Positions 1 to 5,507 of a DNA stretch of 10,109 nt are shown piece after piece (position 1 is the first letter of the stretch; the number at the start of each line of letters is the position of its first letter). The notes beneath the pieces were generated by a model that searched no databases, was not told the DNA's origin, and worked only from the letters and a program-made list of their open reading frames with translations. Made by a program: the position numbers and the translations under genes. The stretch is from Patescibacteria group bacterium. GTDB taxonomy: Bacteria; Patescibacteria; ABY1; JAGPKW01. The DNA lies in NCBI GenBank assembly GCA_021735565.1, contig JAIPGT010000015.1, positions 1 to 10,109 of the forward strand, written 5' to 3'.

Positions 1-55
1 TATAATATTAATATATAAAAAATAAAACCTTAATTAAATAATAAATAAAAAGGGT

Positions 56-550
56 ATGAAAAATAAAAAAGTTAAGATATTTTCAACTTTAGCATTAACT
101 ATAGCTTTGGTACTAAACTTTAGTTTAGTAGCTAGTGCTGCTGTAACATGCGGTACTTATAATACTAAATCAGCTTGTGAAAATTTTATTGATTGTAAAT
201 GGACAGCATCTTCTCCGACCGAGGGAACTTGTAGTGCTGCTACTGCGGGTCTTCAAGGAGCTATAGATTCCACAACTTCAACAGCAGGGGATGCTGGTCT
301 TGCTACAGATACTTCTGTTCCTGCAATGGTAGGGAATACTATTAAAATAATATTAGGTATTTCAGGAACTGCAGCTCTTGTTATAGTAGTGATAGGAGGA
401 GTTAAATGGATGACTTCAGGAGGAGCTGAAGCTAAAATTACTAGTGCTATAAAGCTCATGGTATCAGGAGCAATAGGAATAGTAATAATAGCAGCAGCAT
501 ATGCTATCACAAGCTTCGTTATGAACCAAATGTTAGCTGTTGTTGGATAA
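56..550 (+). CDS. TrbC/VirB2-like (T4SS_pilin type) secreted two-TM protein
   Basis: 164 residues. Seen: a signal peptide (basic residues 1-7, hydrophobic 8-25, probable cleavage after VASA at residue 28), a short extracytoplasmic part with four cysteines (C32, C41, C47, C59), a low-complexity S/T/A/G region to about residue 90, then two hydrophobic segments (about 93-115 and 134-156) joined by a loop with GGVKWMTSGG. That arrangement matches the small TrbC/VirB2-like pilins common in Patescibacteria (PF18895), thought to be subunits of a pilus or secretion-like apparatus; the actual apparatus is unknown. The four cysteines could form two disulfides. The start follows AAAAAGGGT immediately, too close to act as a normal Shine-Dalgarno site. 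No other pilus gene is in the window. Three hairpin terminators follow, suggesting a strongly expressed single-gene transcript. Family call likely; function inferred. Confidence 0.75.
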   Translation: MKNKKVKIFSTLALTIALVLNFSLVASAAVTCGTYNTKSACENFIDCKWTASSPTEGTCSAATAGLQGAIDSTTSTAGDAGLATDTSVPAMVGNTIKIILGISGTAALVIVVIGGVKWMTSGGAEAKITSAIKLMVSGAIGIVIIAAAYAITSFVMNQMLAVVG

Positions 551-577
551 TACAAAACATTATTATATAAAATATAT

Positions 578-605
578 GGGAACGCGCCGTGGCGCGTTCC
601 TTTTT
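578..605 (+). terminator. Pilin gene terminator 1
   Basis: Perfect inverted repeat with arms GGAACGCGCC (579-588) and GGCGCGTTCC (591-600), giving a 9-bp stem with a CGTG loop, followed directly by five T residues. It starts 28 bp after the pilin stop codon. The GC-rich stem stands out in this A+T-rich background and fits intrinsic termination on the plus strand. Confidence 0.85.
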
Positions 606-635
606 AAATATAAACATTATTATATAAAACATGTA

Positions 636-676
636 GGAACAGGACGACTTTGTCGTCCTGTTCCACCCAATTTTTA
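636..676 (+). terminator. Pilin gene terminator 2 (different stem)
   Basis: A 13-bp perfect stem, arms at 636-648 (GGAACAGGACGAC) and 652-664, loop TTT. The U tract is offset: ACCCAA comes first, then TTTTT at 671-675, so termination may be weaker than at the first hairpin. Only the GGAAC/GTTCC base of the stem is shared with its neighbours. Confidence 0.65.
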
Positions 677-722
677 AATAAAAATATTATTATATAAATA
701 ACATTGATTGTTAAATATTGTG

Positions 723-757
723 AGGAACGCGCCTCGGCGCGTTCCTACTTTATTTTA
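723..757 (+). terminator. Pilin gene terminator 3
   Basis: Arms GGAACGCGCC (724-733) and GGCGCGTTCC (736-745) around TC, extended by an A-T pair (723/746), then ACTTTATTTT. It is the same stem as terminator 1 with another loop. It sits about 60 bp before ndk and would insulate ndk from pilin transcription. Confidence 0.75.
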
Positions 758-807
758 AATGTTTTTTCTGATATTATACATAAATATAAAAATTAATTAA
801 TAAAAAT

Positions 808-1323
808 ATGGAAGAAAAACAAAATGAATTATTAGAAAGAACATTAGTCTTGCTAAAACCAGACGCAGTTCAAAGATGTATAGTTGGAAGAATAATACAA
901 AGATTTGAAGATGCAGGTTTAAAAATTGTTGCCATGAAAATGTTATGGGCAGATGAAGATCTAGCAGATAGACATTACGGAGATTTAGGAGAAAGAAAGG
1001 GAGAAAAAATAAAAAAACAAATGGTAGATTTTATAAGCCATGTAGGTCCAGTTATAGCAATGGTAATTGAAGGAATAGAAGCCATAGATGAAGTTAGAAT
1101 GATGGTAGGTAGTACAGAGCCAAAATCAGCAACCCCTGGAACAATAAGAGGAGATTTTGCACATGTAAGTTATAATTATTCTAATAAAAAAGATATAGGA
1201 GTAAAAAATTTAATACATGCATCTGATTCAAAAGAAAACGCAGATAAAGAAATATATTTATGGTTTTCTATGAATGAAATATATTCATATAAAACAGTTA
1301 ATGATGTTCATATATTAGAATAA
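808..1323 (+). CDS. ndk: Nucleoside diphosphate kinase
   Basis: 171 residues; common bacterial NDKs have about 140-150. The enzyme moves the gamma phosphate from ATP to other NDPs through a phosphohistidine, balancing NTP and dNTP pools in the cytoplasm. Seen: RTLVLLKPDAV at 11-21 with the conserved Lys17, HVGPVIAMVIEG at 78-89, GTIRGDF at 111-117, and NLIHASDS at 134-141 with catalytic His137. The extra length comes from a longer segment between GTIRGDF and NLIH (SYNYSNKKDIGVK) plus a longer C-terminal tail, a form I associate with CPR and some archaeal-like NDKs rather than damage. The start is preceded by AATTAATAAAAAT, without a Shine-Dalgarno site. It is insulated upstream by the pilin terminators and downstream by its own terminator, so probably monocistronic. 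Confidence 0.93.
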   Translation: MEEKQNELLERTLVLLKPDAVQRCIVGRIIQRFEDAGLKIVAMKMLWADEDLADRHYGDLGERKGEKIKKQMVDFISHVGPVIAMVIEGIEAIDEVRMMVGSTEPKSATPGTIRGDFAHVSYNYSNKKDIGVKNLIHASDSKENADKEIYLWFSMNEIYSYKTVNDVHILE

Positions 1324-1336
1324 TCAGAATTTAAAT

Positions 1337-1368
1337 AAAATACCCTTGTATATAGGGTATTTTTTTTA
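1337..1368 (+). terminator. ndk terminator
   Basis: Hairpin with arms AAAATACCCT (1337-1346) and AGGGTATTTT (1354-1363) and loop TGTATAT, starting 13 bp after the ndk stop and running into a T tract (1360-1367). The flanking A and T runs also make it usable from the other strand. Confidence 0.85.
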
Positions 1369-1444
1369 TTATATAGATATATGAACACAAAAATTATTCA
1401 CATATAAAATAACCCAAAACTAGCCAATATTTATATATAAAATC

Positions 1445-1473
1445 TTTACAAAAGGTAAAAAAGATGATATACT
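1445..1473 (+). promoter_or_regulatory. Sigma70-type promoter in front of the gene-free region
   Basis: -35 TTTACA (1445-1450), a 17-bp spacer, and -10 TATACT (1468-1473); each box is one mismatch from consensus. Predicted transcription start near 1479-1481. No reading frame follows for 1.58 kb; what follows are the hairpins and repeats of 1480-2975. In A+T-rich DNA a -10-like box is cheap, but a near-consensus pair at 17 bp is less so. Confidence 0.6.
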
Positions 1474-1611
1474 AAAGCTGTAACAAACTTAAGAAAGGTT
1501 TAGTTATAGGGAAACAAAAATTTATAACCTGTATAAAAATACGAGTTATAAGGAACAAAAAAATATCCTGTTTTAAACAAATGAGATATTTAAAAAAATA
1601 AATCACTATTC

Positions 1612-1705
1612 ATTTTACTAGAACAAAACAAAACAAAACGAAAATAATCGATATTATAGCTAGTCAAAACATCAAACATATTAATTATCGATAAAAAAGT
1701 AAAAT
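1612..1705 (+). other. Nested long-range helices in the 5' part of the candidate RNA
   Basis: An outer 8-bp perfect pairing (1612-1619 with 1698-1705) encloses an inner 7-bp perfect pairing (1647-1653 with 1686-1692). The 5' linker between them is an AAAAC repeat tract (1621-1640), unstructured by composition. Two correctly nested perfect helices over 94 bases are more than isolated A/T palindromes would give, though the inner arm ATCGAT is itself palindromic. Confidence 0.45.
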
Positions 1706-1735
1706 AGATATAGAGATTATATAATAATAATTAGT

Positions 1736-1769
1736 TCCTATTGTTTCTTACAATGGGATTTTATTTTAT
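1736..1769 (+). repeat. Boundary hairpin 1 of the repeat region
   Basis: Arms TCCTATTG (1736-1743) and CAATGGGA (1751-1758), one T·G pair, loop TTTCTTA, then TTTTATTTTAT. The stem sequence differs from boundary hairpins 2-4, but position, GGA edge and T-rich tail are the same, as expected if pairing rather than sequence is kept. The tail gives it the look of a weak intrinsic terminator. Confidence 0.55.
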
Positions 1770-2016
1770 AAGAAGATTTTAAAAACTTCTAACTAATATA
1801 AGTCGAATTAGTTTAATAAATATATAAAATAATTATTCTCAAAAAGTTCTTTTAAAAAAGAATATTGGAACAAGGAAAAAATCTTACCTTTAACATAGAA
1901 AAGCTCTAAGATAGTAAAAAGGTAATTTATTTCGTGGTGTATTTGATGAAAGTGTAAAATTATATCTCATTCATCAAACATATAAACCAGGGGATAAATT
2001 CAAAAAGTTTATACCC

Positions 2017-2051
2017 ATCCTTGTTTCCATCGGCAAGGATTTTATTTTATC
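2017..2051 (+). repeat. Boundary hairpin 2
   Basis: Arms ATCCTTG (2017-2023) and CAAGGAT (2034-2040), with an inner CC/GG pairing (2027-2028 with 2032-2033), followed by TTTATTTTATC. It directly follows the strong hairpin 1990-2016 (GGGGATAAATT against AGTTTATACCC, one mismatch). Confidence 0.55.
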
Positions 2052-2246
2052 TTATACAGCATGCAAGACGAATACATAGAAATCTAGCTAATTGATTTAA
2101 TCGCATAATTTTTCTTTATATACTAAAGAAGAATACAAACATAAATTAACCAAAGCAAAATTATTTAATTTATATCAAGGATTATATCAGGCTTCATAAC
2201 TATATATTCACAACTCTTGCATCTGCAAAGGTAAAATAATTCCTTG
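2032..2246 (+). repeat. Repeat unit A (215 bp)
   Basis: Aligned by eye to unit C (2728-2941) with about 11 differences and one 1-base gap, so roughly 95% identical. It starts with the 3' arm of a boundary hairpin (CAAGGATTTTATTTTA) and ends with the 5' arm of the next (TAAAATAATTCCTTG). These ends are also imperfectly complementary to each other. Internal hairpins: TTCTTTA/TAAAGAA (2112-2118 with 2124-2130), an AAATTAA/TTAATTT pairing, and TTGC/GCAA near the 3' end. The identity implies recent duplication or conversion. Confidence 0.85.
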
Positions 2247-2277
2247 TCCTACAAAAATGGCAAGGATTTTATTTTAT
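2241..2277 (+). repeat. Boundary hairpin 3
   Basis: TCCTTG (2241-2246) with CAAGGA (2261-2266), a bulged T, then an inner CC/GG pairing (2248-2249 with 2259-2260), followed by TTTTATTTTAT. Confidence 0.55.
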
Positions 2278-2715
2278 CTTATACAGTATGTAAGAGAATA
2301 TATAAAAATCTAGTCAGTGACTTAATCTAGTATTACAACTTAATTTCTCACGAAAAAGAGTTTATAATATGTAGTATATAGATCTTAATCAAGATATTTA
2401 TATCAAAAGTTAAATCTATATAAGTGTAAATAATAAATCAGGATTCCAATCCAAAGTTTAAAGTTTATAAGGTGTGTAATTAAATATTTAATCGAGAGTC
2501 AAATCAAGATTAGTATTTAAAGCATAATGTGGACTAAGTATTTAATCAAGAGTCAAATCGAAGTTAGTATTTATCTTCACAAAGTGTAATTAAGTTCTTA
2601 ATCAAGAGTCAAATCAAGATTAATACTTAAAACATCACATTAAAGATTATATCAGGCTTAATAACTATATACTTATCAAACCTTATATCTGTTACCAAGA
2701 TGAAATAATTCCTTG
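2261..2715 (+). repeat. Repeat unit B (long form, 455 bp)
   Basis: It shares its first ~60 bases with units A and C (CAAGGATTTTATTTTATC, then ATACAG, GTAAGA and AAATCTAG) and its last ~70 (GATTATATCAGGCTT, then ATAACTATATA, ending GAAATAATTCCTTG). The centre is different and about 240 bp longer. It contains a 9-bp helix (TATATAGAT 2375-2383 with ATCTATATA 2414-2422) and the three GAGTCAAAT stem-loops at 2481-2629. So the family has conserved ends and an exchangeable centre. Confidence 0.7.
2481..2629 (+). repeat. Three stem-loop repeats with a shared GAGTCAAAT loop
   Basis: Copies at 2481-2519, 2535-2573 and 2591-2629, starting 54 and 56 bp apart. Each is about 39 bases with outer arms such as TAAATATTTAATC/GATTAGTATTTA and a central loop containing GAGTCAAAT (2496-2504, 2550-2558, 2606-2614). 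The fourth outer pair is A-U in copy 1 (2484/2516), G·U in copy 2 (2538/2570) and G-C in copy 3 (2594/2626): a compensated series that points to selection on an RNA helix. GAGTC with flanking AAAT recurs in the loop of the 2944-2966 hairpin. Confidence 0.65.
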
Positions 2716-2746
2716 ACCGACAAAAACGGCAAGGATTTTATTTTAT
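2710..2746 (+). repeat. Boundary hairpin 4
   Basis: TCCTTG (2710-2715) with CAAGGA (2730-2735), a bulged A, and an inner CCG/CGG pairing (2717-2719 with 2727-2729), then TTTTATTTTAT. Compared with hairpin 3 the inner helix is one pair longer, so the unit-to-unit spacer is itself conserved. Confidence 0.55.
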
Positions 2747-2941
2747 CTTATACAGCATGCAAGACGAATACATAGAAATCTAGCTAATTGATTTAATCGC
2801 ATAATTTTTCTTTATATACTAAAGAAGAATACAAACACAAATTAATCAAAGCAAAATTAGTTAATTTGTATCAGGATTATATCAGGCTTTATGACTATAT
2901 ATTCAACAATCTTGCATCTGCAAAGGTGAAATAATTCCTTG
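2728..2941 (+). repeat. Repeat unit C (214 bp)
   Basis: Near-identical copy of unit A, 696 bp downstream. Most changes lie in its second half. Its last CCTTG (2937-2941) has no following CAAGG partner: it is followed by CC and an A/T hairpin, so the array ends here. Confidence 0.85.
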
Positions 2942-2943
2942 CC

Positions 2944-2975
2944 AATAAATTTGAGTCAAATTTATTTAATTCTGC
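2944..2975 (+). terminator. Possible end of the candidate RNA (A/T hairpin)
   Basis: Perfect 9-bp hairpin AATAAATTT (2944-2952) and AAATTTATT (2958-2966), loop GAGTC, followed by TAATTCT. All-A/T stem and poor U tract, so a weak terminator at best. The GAGTC loop and following AAAT repeat the sequence of the 2481-2629 stem-loops. Confidence 0.3.
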
Positions 2976-3005
2976 CAAATAAACTTCACTCAAAATATAA
3001 AAAAC

Positions 3006-3034
3006 ATAAACCTATGTAAAAAACATGAGTTTAT
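3006..3034. other. Hairpin in the leader of the SpoIID gene
   Basis: ATAAAC (3006-3011) pairs with GTTTAT (3029-3034), then one C/A mismatch, a T·G pair and ATGT/ACAT around five A residues. On the minus strand it is followed by GTTTTTT, the layout of an intrinsic terminator for leftward transcripts, but no minus-strand gene is near. On the plus strand it would be a leader hairpin ahead of the C+A5 repeat tract (3042-3061) that runs into the start codon. Confidence 0.4.
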
Positions 3035-3063
3035 AAAAAAACAAAAACAAAAACAAAAAACAT

Positions 3064-5259
3064 ATGAAACAAAAACAGAAAAATAAAACAAATATATTTA
3101 AAATATTCTTAAGCTGTTTTTTAATAGTATCAGTTAGTTCTTCAGTGATGAGATTTCTAGAAGAAGAATTTTTATACAAAAAAAATATTTCAAATCAAAT
3201 AGAAAGTGAAATAAATAAAATATCAGAAGAAGATAAAAAATATAGTAATAAAATAATAGAAATAGTTGAAGGAATAAATGATAATATAAAAATAGAAGAA
3301 GACTTTAGTATAGAAAAAGATTCATTATTAACATTATTCACAGTAAAAGATGCGGAAGCATCGGAATTAACATATCAAGATTATAAGGATAATTTAATAC
3401 AATTAGAGAAAGATTTAACAGTAAATATAGATAGAGAATTATCAGAAAATCTTTCAGGTAAAATATTACTACAAATAGAAAATTATGGAGCTGGATGGTA
3501 TGTATATCCAGAAAATAATTCAAGATATTATTTAGGAACTCCAGAAGATGCATTTGAGATTATGAGAGAATTAGGATTAGGAGTTTCAGGAGCAGATTTT
3601 AATTCTTGGAATAATATAGCGCCTAGTAGACTTTCTGGAATGATATTACTTAATGTAGATAATCAAGGTAAAGCATATTATGTAAATCCAGGAAACCTAG
3701 AAATGCATTATTTAGGAACACCAGAAGATGCATTCAATTTAATGAAAGAATTAGGACTTGGTATAACAAATCAAGATATAAGAAAAATCAGAGTAGGGAC
3801 AATTGGTGAAGAAATAATTACTGAAACTGAAGAAGAACAAGTGATAGAAGAAGAGGAAGAAATAAATCAAGAGCCGGAACTTTCTGCAATAGATTATGTA
3901 AAAAAACAATCAGATATAATAAACACAGAAGTAGAAAAAGTAGAATTTGAAAATTATCAAGAAGTATATAATACAAAAGACTTTGAGATATTAGATACAA
4001 AAACAGGTAATATTTTATCAAATATACCAGCTGATGAAAAAATACAAATAAGATATAGTATTCCAACAGAATCATATTTAGTAACTAAAAACGGTATGAT
4101 ATATGTTCAAAGTAAAAATGGAATTAAATTAAAAAATACAAATAATGGAATATTTCATTTAGATAGCAATGTCACAGATAAAGAATATTTAACGTTGGTT
4201 CCAAAAATAGAGGAAGCTGTAGTTGTACAACCAGTAGTAGATAATAGTTCAGAAACAAATACTGAAACAAACACTGATACAAATACAAATGATACAGTTG
4301 ATGATAATACAGTAATTAATGAAAATAATATAGAAACAATAGAAGATATAGAATTTTATAATCACCCATATATAACAGAAGAATTTAAAATAAAGGTCGG
4401 GGTTACTTATAAAACAATGCCTGCTGTAATAAAAAGTACAAGACAGTTTAATATAGAAAATGAAGCAGGAAATATATACCTTGTAGTAAATGCAAATGAA
4501 GAAATAAAAATATATTTTGAGGAAAGTTCTGATAAATATATAGTAGAAAAAGAAGGAGTTAGAATTGTAGAAACAGCTGATTATTTAAAATTTGTAAATA
4601 GCGATAGTAGAGGTGTATTTGAAATAGTAAATTTTGAAAATAGACCATCTTGGAATTTATCATTAAATTATAATAAATATAGAGGAGATTTAGAGTTAAG
4701 ACATAATGATGTATATGATAGAACTTGGGTTATAAATGAAGTATATATGTCAGACTATTTGAAGGGTTCTTCAGAAAGTTCAAATAGTAATGATATAGAA
4801 TATTTAAAAACAATGGCTGTATCACAAAGAACATATGCAACATATCATTATTTAACAAAAATGAAGAATTATAATAATGAATATTTCCATGTTTGGGCAA
4901 CAACTATGGATCAAGCTTATTCAGGATATGAAAGAGAAATGATACAACCAAATGTTGTAAGAGCAGTAGAAGAAACAAGAGGAATATATGTAATTTACGA
5001 TGGTAAAATTATAGAAGCTCTTTATTCAGCAAATGCTGGAGGGAGAACAAGACTAACTTCAGATGTTTGGGGAGGAAGTGACGTTCCTTATTTACAAGAA
5101 GTTGAAGATCCGTATACAGTAAATGATACTAGATATGGACATGGGGTAGGAATATCACAAGTTGGAGCACAAAGGTTTATAGCAAACGATGATTACGATT
5201 TTATAGATGTTTTAACATATTATTATACAAATGTAACATTAAATAAATTATATAACTAA
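3064..5259 (+). CDS. Membrane-anchored SpoIID/LytB-domain protein
   Basis: 731 residues. Seen in order: basic N-terminus; one hydrophobic segment (about 11-30) without a clear cleavage site, so probably an anchor with the rest outside; a charged region; two copies of a ~55-residue repeat (130-183 and 190-243, 28 of 50 aligned positions identical, both with LSG-ILL, YV-P and YLGTPEDAF); a Glu-rich linker (249-272); two diverged copies of a beta-rich module (about 305-368 and 461-523) separated by a T/N/D-rich linker (393-420); and a C-terminal SpoIID domain (about 535-731). SpoIID proteins are peptidoglycan lytic transglycosylases cutting denuded glycan strands. Motifs here: YLKGSSESS with the probable catalytic Glu571, LKTMAVSQRTYA, SANAGGRT (655-662) and GHGVGISQVGA (692-702). 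The bacterium is not expected to sporulate, so a role in wall remodelling is likelier; the repeats may bind the wall (inference). No Shine-Dalgarno site. Confidence 0.88.
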   Translation: MKQKQKNKTNIFKIFLSCFLIVSVSSSVMRFLEEEFLYKKNISNQIESEINKISEEDKKYSNKIIEIVEGINDNIKIEEDFSIEKDSLLTLFTVKDAEASELTYQDYKDNLIQLEKDLTVNIDRELSENLSGKILLQIENYGAGWYVYPENNSRYYLGTPEDAFEIMRELGLGVSGADFNSWNNIAPSRLSGMILLNVDNQGKAYYVNPGNLEMHYLGTPEDAFNLMKELGLGITNQDIRKIRVGTIGEEIITETEEEQVIEEEEEINQEPELSAIDYVKKQSDIINTEVEKVEFENYQEVYNTKDFEILDTKTGNILSNIPADEKIQIRYSIPTESYLVTKNGMIYVQSKNGIKLKNTNNGIFHLDSNVTDKEYLTLVPKIEEAVVVQPVVDNSSETNTETNTDTNTNDTVDDNTVINENNIETIEDIEFYNHPYITEEFKIKVGVTYKTMPAVIKSTRQFNIENEAGNIYLVVNANEEIKIYFEESSDKYIVEKEGVRIVETADYLKFVNSDSRGVFEIVNFENRPSWNLSLNYNKYRGDLELRHNDVYDRTWVINEVYMSDYLKGSSESSNSNDIEYLKTMAVSQRTYATYHYLTKMKNYNNEYFHVWATTMDQAYSGYEREMIQPNVVRAVEETRGIYVIYDGKIIEALYSANAGGRTRLTSDVWGGSDVPYLQEVEDPYTVNDTRYGHGVGISQVGAQRFIANDDYDFIDVLTYYYTNVTLNKLYN

Positions 5260-5292
5260 ATATTATATAGGCAGAAAATAATATTTATATAT

Positions 5293-5319
5293 GGGAACGC
5301 GCCAAGGTGCGTTCCTTTT
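5293..5319 (+). terminator. SpoIID gene terminator (same hairpin family as the pilin terminators)
   Basis: Arms GGAACGCGCC (5294-5303) and GGTGCGTTCC (5306-5315) around AA, then TTTTATTTTA. It shares ATATATGGGAACGCGCC with the first pilin terminator. One 3'-arm base changed C to T, turning a G-C into a G·U pair, which keeps the RNA stem but not the DNA palindrome. It begins about 34 bp after the stop codon. Confidence 0.85.
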
Positions 5320-5376
5320 ATTTTATAAAATATATTTTTTTATTTATGTTTATATGTTAAATATTATCAAATACAA

Positions 5377-5405
5377 TTGAAAAAATATCTTTAATTTGAT
5401 ATCAT
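5377..5405 (+). promoter_or_regulatory. Probable galU promoter
   Basis: -35 TTGAAA (5377-5382), 17-bp spacer, -10 TATCAT (5400-5405); each box one mismatch from consensus. Start of transcription about 5412, leader about 95 bases. A second weaker pairing, TTGATA (5396-5401) with TAAAAA (5419-5424), overlaps it. Confidence 0.45.
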
Positions 5406-5507
5406 TAAATTAATTTTGTAAAAAACTAAGAAATGAATTTTTTCTTTTAAAAGGGAAGATTAAATTATGTTTCTTTTTATAGTTTATATAAAAATTAAAT
5501 AAAATTA

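Larger units (their letters stand above)
555..762 (+). repeat. Three tandem hairpin modules behind the pilin gene
   Basis: Three related modules lie head to tail. Each starts with an A/T leader (AAACATTATTATATAAAA at 555-572 and 612-629, a close variant at 682-699), continues with a GC-rich hairpin bounded by GGAAC and GTTCC, and ends with a T-rich tail (TTTTTAAATA at 601-610 and 671-680; TTTATTTTAAATG after the third). The leader spacing is 57 and 70 bp. The middle module has a different stem sequence between the same ends. A fourth relative lies behind the SpoIID gene at 5260-5320. Confidence 0.8.
1480..2975 (+). ncRNA. Candidate large structured non-coding RNA (unrecognised)
   Basis: The 1324-3063 interval holds no plausible gene: stops are frequent in all frames and nothing resembles a protein domain. 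The plus strand after the promoter is dense in inverted repeats. Examples: 1522-1528/1545-1551 (TTATAAC/GTTATAA); 1612-1619/1698-1705 (ATTTTACT/AGTAAAAT) enclosing 1647-1653/1686-1692 (ATCGATA/TATCGAT); 1791-1797/1807-1813; 1884-1891/1918-1925 (TTACCTTT/AAAGGTAA); 1942-1950/1970-1978 (TTTGATGAA/TTCATCAAA); 1990-2000/2006-2016; 2375-2383/2414-2422. From 1736 on, it is built of units separated by a recurring hairpin followed by TTTTATTTTAT. Some stems vary with pairing kept. I recognise no known RNA here: no tRNA, tmRNA, RNase P, SRP or group II domain V motif. The 3' end is unclear; 2975 is nominal. Alternatives are a decayed repeat array, a MITE-like array, or a long leader of the SpoIID gene. 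The existence of an RNA is inference. Confidence 0.5.

Noticed and set aside
1..6. TATAAT at the left edge as the pilin -10 box
   Set aside because: The -35 region lies outside the window and A/T hexamers are common here, so it cannot be supported.
253..555. Minus-strand 100-codon open frame opposite the pilin gene
   Set aside because: Shadow of the pilin gene's codon pattern; no domain, no start signal.
1394..1402. TTATTCACA, a perfect match to the DnaA-box consensus, in the gene-free region; one-off variant near 2206
   Set aside because: Single perfect box, no cluster, no dnaA/dnaN nearby; expected by chance in A+T-rich DNA, so no origin is claimed.
2484..2629. Three ~36-bp repeats at about 55-bp spacing as a CRISPR array
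   Set aside because: Only three diverged copies, spacers of about 18-20 bp that resemble each other, and no cas gene.
2032..2941. Units with imperfect inverted ends (CAAGGATTTTATTTTA ... TAAAATAATTCCTTG) as a MITE or IS remnant
   Set aside because: No target duplications, the spacers between units are themselves conserved and paired, and no transposase trace is present; tandem duplication explains it better.
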